Assembly: GCF_000392615.1 (NCBI RefSeq)
Contig: NZ_KB933398.1
Location: forward strand, 3,943,851-4,007,850
Source of the DNA: Lysinibacillus sphaericus OT4b.31
GTDB taxonomy: Bacteria > Bacillota > Bacilli > Bacillales_A > Planococcaceae
Length of the DNA stretch: 64,000 nt
Direction of reading: 5' to 3'
Both the position numbers and the translations under genes were made by a program. The notes under the pieces are model-generated. The model saw only the letters and a program-made list of their open reading frames with translations. It was not told the DNA's origin and made no database searches. Numbering within the stretch: the stretch's first letter is position 1; every line of letters starts with the position of its first letter. Shown piece by piece: positions 20,233-29,615 of this stretch.

Positions 20233-20880
20233 CTATAACATTTCCTCAAGAACTAGATGTCGCTCCAATTTTCGCTTTACTCGTTGCAGTGCATTGTCTA
20301 TGGACTTCACATGGCGATTCAATTTTTCTGAAATTTCATGGTAAGATTGTCCATCTAAGTAAAGGGCTAACACTTGCAGCTCCAACTCACTTAAAATCTC
20401 ACCCATCTTTTCTTCTAAATAACCAAACTCTTCTCTATGAATCATTAACTCTTCTGGATCATCCATAATTGCACCTGTTAAGACATCCATCAGGGTACGG
20501 TCTGATTCTTCGTCAAAAATTGGCTTGTCCAAAGAAACATAGGAATTGAGTGGGATATGTTTTTGTCTTGTTGCCGTTTTAATCGCCGTAATAATTTGTC
20601 TTGTAATACATAATTCTGCAAAAGCGCGAAAAGAGGCAAGTTTATCCCCTTTAAAATCCCGAATCGCTTTATATAAGCCAATCATGCCTTCTTGCACAAT
20701 ATCTTCCTTATCCGCACCAATTAAAAAATAAGATCTTGCCTTTGCCCTTACTAACAAACGGTATTTCGTAATTAAAAAATCCAACGCATCTGTATTACCT
20801 TGATGCACCATTTCAATAAGTTCTTCATCATTGAATCGTTCAAAATCTTGTGTCACTTGTACAATACTATTTTTAAACAT
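20233..20880 (-). CDS. sigH: RNA polymerase sigma factor SigH
   Basis: This 215-residue sigma-70-family factor matches Bacillus sigma-H closely: region 2 RAKARSYFLIGADKEDIVQE (near residues 48-67), LCITRQIITAIKTATRQKHIPLNS after it, and region 4 YHEISEKLNRHVKSIDNALQR near the C-terminus. Sigma-H drives early sporulation and transition-phase genes. The ATG follows TGAGGTGATACC. A housekeeping promoter overlaps the end of rae1, so it is transcribed at least partly on its own, as in B. subtilis. Confidence 0.97.
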   Translation of the reverse strand: MFKNSIVQVTQDFERFNDEELIEMVHQGNTDALDFLITKYRLLVRAKARSYFLIGADKEDIVQEGMIGLYKAIRDFKGDKLASFRAFAELCITRQIITAIKTATRQKHIPLNSYVSLDKPIFDEESDRTLMDVLTGAIMDDPEELMIHREEFGYLEEKMGEILSELELQVLALYLDGQSYHEISEKLNRHVKSIDNALQRVKRKLERHLVLEEML

Positions 20881-20914
20881 GGTATCACCTCAGCTACAAC
20901 AGATAATTAGGAAC

Positions 20915-20944
20915 AGTATAACGGAATTGGAAATTACGCGTCAA
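20915..20944 (-). promoter_or_regulatory. Sigma-A promoter of sigH
   Basis: On the minus strand TTGACG (20944-20939) is followed after 18 nt by TATACT (20920-20915), about 35 nt upstream of the sigH start. It lies in the 68-nt rae1-sigH gap. Confidence 0.7.
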
Positions 20945-20948
20945 TCAA

Positions 20949-21461
20949 TCATTTTAAACCACGACGCCATTTTTCGAAGGCCAATGCAACGTCTGGCTTC
21001 AATTCTATACGAGAAGGCGGCTTGCTATCTTGCTTTCGTTTCACATCATGTGAAATTTTATGCTGGATAATGCCCAAATCAATTTCAAGCTCCCTTGCCG
21101 ATTTACGAAGAGCACCGTTACCAAAAATCACATTTTGCTCTGCCATATCGGAAGTTGCTACATGAATCTGTACATGTCTTGCTTTTAATTCCTGTGTCAT
21201 TTTTTCAATGCGCTCATCTGCTGTTTCATTTTTTCGTGTATAAATGATTTCGACATCATTTTCTATATAAGATTGCTCAACACCTGGTACAAGATGCGCG
21301 TCAAAAACGACAATTACTCGCCACCCCATAGCTGCTTTATATTCGGCCATAAGTTCGATTAATCGCTTACGTGCATCCTCAAAATTCGTATCACGTAATG
21401 GACGAAGCTCTTTCCAGGCCCCAATCATATTATAGCCGTCGACAAGCAAAATGTTTTTCAT
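20949..21461 (-). CDS. rae1: Ribosome-dependent endoribonuclease Rae1 (NYN domain)
   Basis: This 170-residue protein starts MKNILLVDGYNMIGAW, the NYN/PIN-like nuclease entry motif with its catalytic Asp, and continues VIVVFDAHLVPG and IYTRKNETADERIEK with further conserved acidic residues. In B. subtilis the homologue YacP (Rae1) cleaves mRNA in the ribosomal A site. It follows rlmB after 2 nt, so the two are translationally linked. Confidence 0.93.
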   Translation of the reverse strand: MKNILLVDGYNMIGAWKELRPLRDTNFEDARKRLIELMAEYKAAMGWRVIVVFDAHLVPGVEQSYIENDVEIIYTRKNETADERIEKMTQELKARHVQIHVATSDMAEQNVIFGNGALRKSARELEIDLGIIQHKISHDVKRKQDSKPPSRIELKPDVALAFEKWRRGLK

Positions 21462-21463
21462 CG

Positions 21464-22216
21464 TTAGTCATTCGCTTCTTGACGTTTACGGTACACTTCG
21501 TACATTAAAAGCGCAGCAGCTACAGAAGCATTTAAAGATGTAACATGACCAACCATCGGCAGATGATATAAAAAATCACATTTCTCTTTTAACAGACGAC
21601 CCATTCCTTTCCCTTCACTACCGATAATGATAGCAAGCGGTAATGTCGCATCCATTTTACGATAATCTACAGAGCCTTTTGCATCTGTCCCTGCGATCCA
21701 TACGCCACGATCTTTTAATTCATCTACCGTTTGCGCTAAGTTACTGACTCTCACAACAGGTACATGTTCAATCGCCCCCGTTGAAGCTTTTGCTACAACA
21801 GCTGTCAAACTGACTGAGCGACGCTTAGGAATAATAATACCATGTACACCAATTGCATCTGCAGTTCGCATAATAGAACCCAGGTTATGTGGATCTTCTA
21901 ACTCATCTAAAATTAAGAAAAACGGATCTTCTTGTTTTTTCTCTGCAGCTAAGAATAAGTCGTCTAGTTCAGCATAACTATATGCTGCAACAGAAGCAAC
22001 AATTCCTTGATGATTTGCATCTGATAATTGATCTACCTTTTTTTTCGGTACAAATTGAACAATGATTCCACGTTCACGTGCTAAATCTAGCAGTTCACCT
22101 ACACCTGATTTTTTCACACCTTCTGCAATCCATACCTTATTCATATCGCGGCCTGAACGAAGTGCTTCTAACACTGGGTTTTTACCGGCAATAATTTCAC
22201 CATTTTGTTCTGCCAT
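21464..22216 (-). CDS. rlmB: 23S rRNA 2'-O-methyltransferase of the SpoU/TrmH family (RlmB type)
   Basis: This 250-residue protein has the N-terminal substrate-binding domain (IIAGKNPVLEALRSG) and the SPOUT knot with motif 1 ELEDPHNLGSIMRTADAIG, motif 2 AIIIGSEGKGM and motif 3 LPMVGHVTSLNASVAAAL. These are the RlmB/TrmH signatures for ribose methylation of 23S rRNA (Gm2251 in E. coli). Its ATG overlaps the mrnC stop codon (TAATG), with AAAGGAGTG upstream. Confidence 0.94.
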   Translation of the reverse strand: MAEQNGEIIAGKNPVLEALRSGRDMNKVWIAEGVKKSGVGELLDLARERGIIVQFVPKKKVDQLSDANHQGIVASVAAYSYAELDDLFLAAEKKQEDPFFLILDELEDPHNLGSIMRTADAIGVHGIIIPKRRSVSLTAVVAKASTGAIEHVPVVRVSNLAQTVDELKDRGVWIAGTDAKGSVDYRKMDATLPLAIIIGSEGKGMGRLLKEKCDFLYHLPMVGHVTSLNASVAAALLMYEVYRKRQEAND

Positions 22217-22656
22217 TATTTTGACACTCCTTTTGATTCCTCGATTATTTGAATAGCGTATGCAATGATTTCATAAACGCGTTCTAATTCATTTAATAAA
22301 TACAAACTACCAAGCACTGCCTCAAAGCCGGAGCTATTACGGTATGTCAGTACATCAGTATTTTTTGGCACAGAGCCGGATTTAGCATTGCGCCCCCGAC
22401 GGAACACAGCCAATTCCTGCTCTGATAAAAAGTTTTCATCCATCATGCGATGCACAATCGTAGACTGTGCCTTCGCTGATACATAGTGCGTTGCTTCTTT
22501 GTGAAGTGTATTTGGTTTTACGCGACCAGCACGCAGTAAATGCTCACGAATCTGCTGTTCTAAAACCGCATCCCCCATATACGCAAGGGCTAATGCATTT
22601 AATTGCTTCACATCTTCATTTCGGAGTTTATCCAAGTTATTTACCCTCGTTTCCAT
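22216..22656 (-). CDS. mrnC: Mini-ribonuclease III
   Basis: This 146-residue protein consists of an RNase III catalytic domain without a dsRNA-binding domain. It shows [19 protein letters not shown] near residues 22-40, with the conserved catalytic Asp, and [33 protein letters not shown] at the second catalytic site. Mini-III matures the 23S rRNA ends in Bacillus. It overlaps the end of cysS by 16 nt and the start of rlmB by one. Confidence 0.94.
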   Translation of the reverse strand: METRVNNLDKLRNEDVKQLNALALAYMGDAVLEQQIREHLLRAGRVKPNTLHKEATHYVSAKAQSTIVHRMMDENFLSEQELAVFRRGRNAKSGSVPKNTDVLTYRNSSGFEAVLGSLYLLNELERVYEIIAYAIQIIEESKGVSK

Positions 22657-24041
22657 CTAGTTCCTTGGCGAGTATCTTCTAAAATGATACCTTGCGCTTG
22701 CAAATGGTCACGAATTTCATCTGAGCGAGCAAAATCCCGGTTTTTACGTGCATCTACGCGCTCTTGTAAAAGTGCTTCAATTTCATCGTCTAACAGTTCC
22801 GCTTCTTTTACAAATTCAATACCTAAGACGTCACCAACTATCTCAAAAGTTTCCGTAAAACCTATCAATACTTTCTCATCCGTATTCGTTTCATTCAAGT
22901 AAATATTGGCGATACGCGCTAGTTCAAATAAAACTGAAATTGCATTGGCAGTATTGAAATCATCGTCCATTGCTTCTTCAAATTGAACTTTTTGTTCAGC
23001 AATTTTTTGAAGCCACTCTGCTGAATTATCACCAAGACTCGCAGTTGCCGTTAAGCGATGTTTCACATTGTTGTACGCCGTACGAATACGCTCTAAGCCA
23101 GTAGCTGCTGCATCTACTAAATCCTTCGCAAAGTTAATTGGATGGCGGTAGTGTACAGAAAGCATAAAGAAGCGTAACACTTGGGGGTCAATCTGTTTAC
23201 GAATATCGTTTACAAGTACAAAATTCCCAAGAGATTTTGACATTTTTTCATTATCAATATTAATATACCCATTATGCATCCAGTAACGCGCAAACGTCTT
23301 GTCATTATGTGCTTCTGATTGGGCAATTTCATTTTCATGGTGTGGGAATGTTAAATCTTGACCACCTGCATGAATATCAATTGTATCACCTAGGTGCTCA
23401 CGTGCCATCACTGAGCACTCAATATGCCAACCTGGACGCCCTTTGCCCCAAGGACTTTCCCAGTAAATTTCACCCGGTTTAACCGCCTTCCATAAAGCGA
23501 AATCTAACGCGTCGTCTTTCTTCTCACCGGCTTCAATGCGAGCACCGATTTTTAAATCATCTACAGACTGATGCGATAACTTGCCATAGCCATCAAACTT
23601 ACGTGTTCGATAATAAACATCTCCTGCTGACTCATAAGCATAGTCTTTATCGATTAAAACTTTAATGAACGCAATAATGTCATCCATATGTTCTGTAACG
23701 CGTGGATGCACATCTGCTTTTTTGCAGCCTAATGCTGTAACATCTTCAAAATATGCAGCAATAAAACGTTCTGTTAGCTCGTGAACTTCCTCGCCAAGTT
23801 CATTTGCAGCTTTAATAATTTTGTCGTCTACATCCGTGAAATTTGAAACAAACTTTACTTCATAGTCCTTGTATTGAAAATACCGACGTACAGTATCATA
23901 AACAATGACAGGACGGGAATTCCCAATATGAATATAGTTATAAACTGTCGGACCGCACACGTACATTTTAACTTTGCCTTCTTCTAACGGTACGAAAGTT
24001 TCTTTTTGTCTTGTTAATGAGTTAAAAATTTGGATACTCAT
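22641..24041 (-). CDS. cysS: Cysteinyl-tRNA synthetase
   Basis: This 466-residue class I synthetase has the HIGH-type motif YIHIGNSRP near residue 32 and the KMSKS motif (KMSKSLGN near residue 265), with zinc ligands including CGPTVY and HIECSVMA. The ORF extends further upstream, but ATG 24041 has AAAGGAGAG at good distance and gives the conserved [14 protein letters not shown] start. It overlaps cysE by 4 nt (ATGA). Both genes lie behind a cysteine T-box. Confidence 0.97.
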   Translation of the reverse strand: MSIQIFNSLTRQKETFVPLEEGKVKMYVCGPTVYNYIHIGNSRPVIVYDTVRRYFQYKDYEVKFVSNFTDVDDKIIKAANELGEEVHELTERFIAAYFEDVTALGCKKADVHPRVTEHMDDIIAFIKVLIDKDYAYESAGDVYYRTRKFDGYGKLSHQSVDDLKIGARIEAGEKKDDALDFALWKAVKPGEIYWESPWGKGRPGWHIECSVMAREHLGDTIDIHAGGQDLTFPHHENEIAQSEAHNDKTFARYWMHNGYINIDNEKMSKSLGNFVLVNDIRKQIDPQVLRFFMLSVHYRHPINFAKDLVDAAATGLERIRTAYNNVKHRLTATASLGDNSAEWLQKIAEQKVQFEEAMDDDFNTANAISVLFELARIANIYLNETNTDEKVLIGFTETFEIVGDVLGIEFVKEAELLDDEIEALLQERVDARKNRDFARSDEIRDHLQAQGIILEDTRQGTRWKRG

Positions 24042-24688
24042 TGTTTTTCTCTCTCCTTTTGTAAATGCCCGATTTCTTCCTGCAAAGCTGCTATTTGCTT
24101 CTCGAAACCTTGACAACGTTCCTCTACAGGGTCAGGAATATTTTGATGGTCTAGTTTTTTCTCTAAACGAATACCATCTTTCATCACAATTTTACCAGGG
24201 ATACCGACAACCGTAGCATTCGGTGGCACTTCTTTTAAGACAACCGAGCCTGCTCCAATTTTACTATTCTCACCAATTGTAATTGAACCTAATACCTTTG
24301 CACCTGTTGCCACTAGCACATTATCCTGTAATGTCGGATGGCGTTTCCCTTTTTCCTTCCCTGTACCACCTAATGTGACACCTTGATAAAGTGTAACATT
24401 ATCGCCTATTTCACAGGTTTCACCTATTACGACTCCCATCCCATGGTCAATAAAGAAGCGACGACCAATTTTTGCACCGGGATGAATTTCAATCCCTGTA
24501 AAGAAACGGCTTATTTGTGAAATCGAACGTGCTATAAAATAAAAACGTTTTTTAAAGAACCAGTGCGCAATACGATGCGCCCATGTAGCATGTAAACCTG
24601 AGTAAGTTAATACAACTTCCAGCACACTACGCGCCGCTGGATCATTTTCAAAAATCGTTGCTACATCTTCCCTCATTCTTTTAAACAT
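24038..24688 (-). CDS. cysE: Serine O-acetyltransferase
   Basis: This 216-residue enzyme acetylates serine with acetyl-CoA, the first step of cysteine synthesis. The left-handed beta-helix hexapeptide repeats run from about residue 65 ([25 protein letters not shown]) with the active-site DHG/HPT region ([10 protein letters not shown]). ATG 24688 with AAAGGGGGAG upstream gives the conserved [21 protein letters not shown] start; an in-frame extension to 24757 lacks support. The C-terminal coiled coil (residues about 185-216) is Lys/Glu rich. It shares a cysteine T-box with cysS. Confidence 0.96.
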   Translation of the reverse strand: MFKRMREDVATIFENDPAARSVLEVVLTYSGLHATWAHRIAHWFFKKRFYFIARSISQISRFFTGIEIHPGAKIGRRFFIDHGMGVVIGETCEIGDNVTLYQGVTLGGTGKEKGKRHPTLQDNVLVATGAKVLGSITIGENSKIGAGSVVLKEVPPNATVVGIPGKIVMKDGIRLEKKLDHQNIPDPVEERCQGFEKQIAALQEEIGHLQKEREKQ

Positions 24689-24855
24689 AAAAAACTCCCC
24701 CTTTTCAATTTTGATCTGTCTTGCTCCCCCAGACATTTTAAACAAACCAGTGCGCACCTTGGAATTGCCTCAACGACTTTACAACCGCCAAAAGATGCAA
24801 CCACTCCTTTTACGGGTCCCACTCAGTCGGCATTTAACCATTTACTGAACAACGT

Positions 24856-25105
24856 AAAAAAACGCCCCCATCATTCCTATTAAGGAATGACAGAGACGCT
24901 AAATTTGCGCGGTTCCACTCTGATTGAAGGCACAGGCCTTCCACTCTGGATGTTCTGTAACGGGAACGACCCGATAAAGCCTACTTAACGTTCAGCCCTA
25001 TGCTCAAAGGTGCATTTCAGTTTTGCCTTGGCTCAGACCACTTTCAGCCGGTGATGGTCCTCTCTATAGAGCATGCGCCACTTACTTCTCCTTATCAACA
25101 CTTTT
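24856..25105 (-). ncRNA. Cysteine T-box leader of cysE-cysS
   Basis: On the minus strand the leader carries the T-box core AGAGTGGAACCGCG (24921-24908). The UGGA tetranucleotide fits the UCCA end of tRNA-Cys (discriminator U). A terminator of about 16 bp lies at 24863-24898 with a seven-T run. The specifier in GAAA-TGC-ACC (TGC at 25014-25012) is a Cys codon. Uncharged tRNA-Cys is expected to allow readthrough into cysE-cysS. Confidence 0.93.
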
Positions 25106-25158
25106 AAATATTTTATTAAACTTACTGTATGCATATTCTGTTTTTAAAAGTTAAATTC

Positions 25159-25186
25159 ATTTTACATCGAAGAAACAAATTGTCAA
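25159..25186 (-). promoter_or_regulatory. Probable promoter of the cysteine T-box
   Basis: On the minus strand TTGACA (25186-25181) is followed after 16 nt by TAAAAT (25164-25159), immediately behind the gltX stop codon and about 50 nt ahead of T-box stem I. Confidence 0.65.
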
Positions 25187-25196
25187 TGAAATTCTA

Positions 25197-26657
25197 TTAT
25201 TGCGCGTATTTTTCTACGCGAGCAATCGTTTTTTCTTTACCAATTAGGCAAATCGCATTTGGCAATTCAGGACCGTGTGTTTCACCCGTAGTGACAACAC
25301 GGATTGGCATGAATAAGTTTTTGCCTTTATGGCCTGTTTCTTTTTGTACAGCCTTAATAGCTGCTTTTACAGTTTCTGGTGTAAACTCTTCTAAACCTTC
25401 AAGTTGTACTTTAAATGCTGCCATTACTTCTGGTACTTGCTCACCAGCTAAGACTTCATTCGCTTCTTCATCATATTCAATATGCTCATTGAAGAATAGG
25501 CTAGATAGTTCCACAATTTCCGCACCAAAGCTCATTTGTTCATGATAAAGCGCAATTAAATCAGTTGCCCAAGCACGCTCTTCTGTTGTTAATTCTTCTG
25601 GCAATAAGCCTTCTTTTTGTAAGTGTGGTAAAGATAATGCCACCACTTCTTCTAATGATAATTTTTTGATGTACTGATTATTCATCCAAGTAAGCTTTTG
25701 CTTATCGAACATAGATGGAGATTTTGATAACCGTTTTTCATCAAACATTTCGATAAATTGTTCTTTCGAGAAGATCTCTTCTTCCCCTTCTGGAGACCAG
25801 CCTAATAATGCAAAGAAGTTAAACATAGCTTCTGGCAGATAGCCAAGATCTTTATATTGCGTCACGAATTGAATAATTGATTCATCACGTTTTGATAATT
25901 TTTTACGATTTTCATTAATGATTAATGTCATATGACCGAAGCGCGGATATTCCCAGCCGAATGCATCAAAAATCATCATTTGCTTTGGCGTGTTTGATAA
26001 ATGCTCTTCACCACGGAAAACGTGTGAGATTTCCATAAAGTGATCATCTAATACTACCGCGTAATTATATGTCGGAATACCATTCGCTTTTACGAGTACC
26101 CAGTCACCAACATCTTTTGATTCGAATGTTACTTGTCCACGTACTAAATCTTCAAATTCATATGTTACGTTTTCAGGTACACGCATACGAATTGTGTATG
26201 ACTCACCCGCTGCTACTTTAGCCGCTACTTCTTCAGCTGATAAATGACGGCAAGTACCATCATAAGTTGGGGCCGCAACGCCACGAGCTTTTTGTTCCTC
26301 ACGAGATGCTTCTAGCTTTTCTGATGAACAGAAACATTTATAAGCTGCACCTTGTTCTAATAGCTTTTCAGCATGCTCTTTATAAATATCTAGACGCTCC
26401 ATTTGGCGATAAGGCGCATAGGGACCACCAATATCGATAGATTCATCGTATTCAATGCCTAACCACTTTAAGTTATCTAGCTGAGATGCCTCCCCGCCTT
26501 CTACATTACGCTCGATATCGGTATCCTCAATACGTACGATAAATTTACCGTTGTGATGTCTTGCATATAAATAGTTGAATAACGCTGTACGCGCCCCACC
26601 AATATGTAAGAAACCTGTTGGTGATGGTGCATAACGAACGCGAACTTCTTTGGTCAT
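25197..26657 (-). CDS. gltX: Glutamyl-tRNA synthetase
   Basis: This 486-residue class I synthetase has HIGH motif [10 protein letters not shown] near residue 17 and KMSKS variant KLSKRDESI near residue 255. The C-terminal anticodon-binding domain is present, and the length matches Bacillus GltX (483), a non-discriminating enzyme that also makes Glu-tRNA-Gln. The zinc-like cluster CFCSSEK is near residue 110. The ATG follows TTAGGAGGC. It lies alone between ispF and the T-box. Confidence 0.97.
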   Translation of the reverse strand: MTKEVRVRYAPSPTGFLHIGGARTALFNYLYARHHNGKFIVRIEDTDIERNVEGGEASQLDNLKWLGIEYDESIDIGGPYAPYRQMERLDIYKEHAEKLLEQGAAYKCFCSSEKLEASREEQKARGVAAPTYDGTCRHLSAEEVAAKVAAGESYTIRMRVPENVTYEFEDLVRGQVTFESKDVGDWVLVKANGIPTYNYAVVLDDHFMEISHVFRGEEHLSNTPKQMMIFDAFGWEYPRFGHMTLIINENRKKLSKRDESIIQFVTQYKDLGYLPEAMFNFFALLGWSPEGEEEIFSKEQFIEMFDEKRLSKSPSMFDKQKLTWMNNQYIKKLSLEEVVALSLPHLQKEGLLPEELTTEERAWATDLIALYHEQMSFGAEIVELSSLFFNEHIEYDEEANEVLAGEQVPEVMAAFKVQLEGLEEFTPETVKAAIKAVQKETGHKGKNLFMPIRVVTTGETHGPELPNAICLIGKEKTIARVEKYAQ

Positions 26658-26782
26658 AGTTAAAAGCCTCCTAAATGTTCGTCTGAAAAAAAATTCCGAC
26701 CTTGTTAACTTTGTTCATTTTACCACTGTAGTATAGGAAATAAAAGTAGCGTGTGTTTAGCAATATAGCACACCCTTCCATT

Positions 26783-27259
26783 TTATTTTTTTATTAATAA
26801 AATGGTTGCCATAGAGGCGATACCTTCTTCACGGCCTGTAAAACCTAAACGCTCAGTCGTAGTTGCCTTAACATTCACCTGCGACGGTTCGGCATGAAGT
26901 AGTTCGGCAATACGATTTTGCATTTGTTCAATATATGGTGCCATCTTAGGACGCTGTGCCATAATTGTACAGTCAACATTTCCTAACACATAGCCTCTAT
27001 CCTCAACCATTTTCCAAATATACGCTAGCAACTTCGCTGAGTCAGCATCCTTAAATGCTGGATCAGTATCTGGGAAATGACGTCCTATGTCCCCCTCACC
27101 AATTGCACCAAGTGCCGCATCCGTTACCGTGTGTAATAATACGTCTGCATCTGAATGACCAACTAATCCCTTTTCATGTGGAATAGTTATACCACCTATA
27201 ATTAATGGGCGTCCTTCTTCAAATGCATGTACATCAAATCCTTGTCCTATTCGAAACAT
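26783..27259 (-). CDS. ispF: 2-C-methyl-D-erythritol 2,4-cyclodiphosphate synthase
   Basis: This 158-residue enzyme performs the fifth step of the MEP isoprenoid pathway. Metal ligands are visible in GQGFDVH (Asp8, His10) and [10 protein letters not shown] (near residue 42); the C-terminal [15 protein letters not shown] motif is present. The conserved N-terminus fixes the ATG at 27259, though its AGGA lies only one base away. Unlike the adjacent or overlapping ispD-ispF of many Bacillales, 318 nt and a terminator separate it from ispD. Confidence 0.96.
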   Translation of the reverse strand: MFRIGQGFDVHAFEEGRPLIIGGITIPHEKGLVGHSDADVLLHTVTDAALGAIGEGDIGRHFPDTDPAFKDADSAKLLAYIWKMVEDRGYVLGNVDCTIMAQRPKMAPYIEQMQNRIAELLHAEPSQVNVKATTTERLGFTGREEGIASMATILLIKK

Positions 27260-27520
27260 ATCCTGCTACTACAACAGAGATGATTGTAGCAGCACTCACC
27301 TTCTTCCATTTTTATATTTTATCTACATTATCATACCCTCACATTTTAACATATTTCCTAGGAAATTTTGTTGTCAGTCTATACGTCATTTCTATGTTGA
27401 TATTGTTTATTCGACTAGAATAAAACAATTTAAAAGATACAGTATAGCAGGCAGGTTGCGCATTCAAATTTTATGAAACTTACCTCAATGCAGTCCTATA
27501 TGCCCCTTGCATTTTTATGC
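27260..27520 (-). other. ispF upstream region with start-proximal hairpin
   Basis: This stretch carries no credible ORF. A 7-bp stem (27263-27269 with 27286-27292) lies 3 nt ahead of the ispF ATG, and its 3' arm on the minus strand runs into the AGGA ribosome site. A TTAAAAT-like -10 occurs near 27340 without a good -35. The region must hold the ispF promoter if the ispD terminator is efficient. Confidence 0.45.
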
Positions 27521-27556
27521 TAAAAAATCTCATCAGCCAAACAGCCTGACGAGATT
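27521..27556 (-). terminator. Terminator after ispD
   Basis: An 11-bp stem with one G-U pair (27526-27536 with 27546-27556), 9-nt loop, followed on the minus strand by TTTTTTAGC. It ends the yacL-ispD transcript before ispF. Confidence 0.85.
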
Positions 27557-27577
27557 CATAGTTTATTCTTTGATTCT

Positions 27578-28279
27578 TTATAACGTTTCTAATGCGCGTT
27601 TACGTAAAATGGCTTCGCCAAATACTAAATCTTCCTTCGTTGTCATCTTTACATTTTCATAACTGCTTTCCACGATATGAACTGCATGACCGAGACGTTC
27701 GACTAACATTGCCTCATCCGTCCCAAGGAAGCCTACTTTTTCCGCAACATCCTCCGCTTCCACTATTAAATTAAATTGGAAGGCTTGGGGAGTTTGAATC
27801 ATCCAAAGACTTTCACGGTCAACCGTCTCCTCTATGACTCCGTCACGTACTTTTTTCATTGTATCTTTCGCACGTACCCCCGCAATGGCGGCTCCAAATT
27901 CATGTGCACTTTGTACAAGATTTGCAATAATATCATGTGTGATAAAAGGCCGTGCTGCATCATGTACAAGGACAATATCAACTTGCTCCATTTCCTTCAT
28001 ACAGGAGTGGACCGAGTGTTGCCGCTCAGCCCCTCCATCAGGCAAGCCTTTAACCTTAGAAATTGCATATACCTCTAGCATTTCTTGAATGATGACTCGT
28101 TCTTCTGGCTTCACTGCAAGCCAAATGCCTGTGCACTGCTCGTCTTGCTCAAATACTTCGAGCGTGTGTATTAAAATTGGTTTCTCTAAGAGCTTTAAAA
28201 ACAATTTATTTTTTCCTGCACCCATTCGCTTTCCGCTACCGGCAGCAGGTAATACTACTTCATAGTGCAACTTTCCCAC
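27578..28279 (-). CDS. ispD: 2-C-methyl-D-erythritol 4-phosphate cytidylyltransferase
   Basis: This 233-residue enzyme transfers CMP to methylerythritol phosphate in the MEP pathway. The nucleotide-binding loop LPAAGSGKRMGAGKNKLFL is near residues 10-28, and the catalytic VHDAARPFI and TPQAFQ motifs follow. It starts 3 nt after yacL, so the two are cotranscribed, as in Bacillus. Confidence 0.96.
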   Translation of the reverse strand: MGKLHYEVVLPAAGSGKRMGAGKNKLFLKLLEKPILIHTLEVFEQDEQCTGIWLAVKPEERVIIQEMLEVYAISKVKGLPDGGAERQHSVHSCMKEMEQVDIVLVHDAARPFITHDIIANLVQSAHEFGAAIAGVRAKDTMKKVRDGVIEETVDRESLWMIQTPQAFQFNLIVEAEDVAEKVGFLGTDEAMLVERLGHAVHIVESSYENVKMTTKEDLVFGEAILRKRALETL

Positions 28280-28282
28280 TTC

Positions 28283-29377
28283 CTACTCATCCTTTGGCTT
28301 AGCAAAAATCATACGGCCTGCTGATGTTTGCAAAACACTCGTTACTGTTACTGTTATTGCCTGTCCTATATAGCTACGACCACCTTCTACTACAATCATC
28401 GTACCGTCATCTAAATAAGCGACGCCTTGGTTATGCTCTTTCCCGTCCTTAATAACAACTACCTGCATGTCTTCACCAGGAATAACCACTGGTTTCACTG
28501 CATTCGCTAAATCATTAATATTTAAAACTTTTACTTGGTGCAACTCACACACTTTATTAAGGTTGAAGTCATTTGTAACGATTTGTGTATCATTGCCCCT
28601 TTTTTTTGCAAGTCGCACAAGCTTTAAGTCTACTTCCTGCACATCTTCAAAGTCTTCTTCAGTAATCTCAACCTTCGTCATACGTTCATCCTGTAGCTTT
28701 TTCAGAATATCCAAACCGCGGCGACCTCTAGTACGTTTTAGTGTATCCGAGGAATCCGCAATATGCTGTAGCTCAGTTAGCACAAATTGTGGCACAACTA
28801 GTATCCCTTCGATAAAGCCTGTTTCAGAAATATCAGCAATACGTCCATCAATAATAACACTTGTATCTAACAGCTTATAGCTACCTCGAATTTCTGGAAT
28901 ATCAACACCCTCATTCGCTTTTCGCTTCGCATTATTACCTCGTAATGTAAATAACTGCAGTAGTTCATCACGCTTTTTAAACCCTACACGAAAGCCTAAA
29001 TATCCAAGTACGAATGACAAAACTATTGGGAAAACTTCTGTAATGACCGGTAACTTTACAAATTGTACACTATCAATCGCAAAACCTAAAAAATAAGCAA
29101 CAATAAGCCCGATAATTAGCCCGAGTGTACCAAACAATAAGTCGCCAACCGGTACTTTAAACAGTACATCTTCCATCCAGGTAATCAGCCGTACAAAGTA
29201 ATCAGAAAATGCAAACGATAATGTAAACAGCAAAAGTGCTCCTAAAGCTACTGAGACGTAAGGATTATCAAGCCAAGGATTAGATGATAAATGAAGCAAT
29301 TCGTATAATGGCGGTAAGAAAACAAAGCCCAAAGCTCCTCCGATCAGTAAAAAAGCAATTTGAATAAATTTTTTCAC
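28283..29377 (-). CDS. yacL: Membrane PIN/TRAM domain protein (YacL type)
   Basis: This 364-residue protein has four hydrophobic segments in the first 140 residues, then a PIN-like nuclease domain (YKLLDTSVIIDGRIADISETGF, with acidic residues near 175 and 250) and a C-terminal TRAM RNA-binding domain (VAYLDDGTMIVVEGGRSYIGQ). The biochemical role is unknown; membrane-linked RNA processing is plausible from the domains. The start is GTG 29377 behind AGGAGGTGACAGCTT. In B. subtilis disA lies between radA and this gene; here only 238 nt do. Confidence 0.9.
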   Translation of the reverse strand: MKKFIQIAFLLIGGALGFVFLPPLYELLHLSSNPWLDNPYVSVALGALLLFTLSFAFSDYFVRLITWMEDVLFKVPVGDLLFGTLGLIIGLIVAYFLGFAIDSVQFVKLPVITEVFPIVLSFVLGYLGFRVGFKKRDELLQLFTLRGNNAKRKANEGVDIPEIRGSYKLLDTSVIIDGRIADISETGFIEGILVVPQFVLTELQHIADSSDTLKRTRGRRGLDILKKLQDERMTKVEITEEDFEDVQEVDLKLVRLAKKRGNDTQIVTNDFNLNKVCELHQVKVLNINDLANAVKPVVIPGEDMQVVVIKDGKEHNQGVAYLDDGTMIVVEGGRSYIGQAITVTVTSVLQTSAGRMIFAKPKDE

Positions 29378-29574
29378 AAGCTGTCACCTCCTATTCTTAT
29401 ATTCGATTATACATAGTTTACTGTAGAAAATCTTTCTTGAACCCATTAAATTATCTTTAATTTTACCTCTCTTCAATCAAGGATTCTTCAGTCGACGGAA
29501 AAATGTAAAGTCCTCCGATAGTTATCATAGGTTTTTGTTCAAAAATTAATTGCCGTGTGTAATTAATGATGAAG

Positions 29575-29609
29575 CAAAAGTGCATGTCAGACTCTTGCCT
29601 CACATGCAC
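29575..29609 (-). terminator. Terminator after radA
   Basis: A perfect 8-bp stem (29580-29587 with 29602-29609) is followed on the minus strand by TTTTGC. It closes the ctsR-clpC-radA side of the cluster, at the place where disA would normally follow. Confidence 0.7.
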
Positions 29610-29615
29610 GATTTC

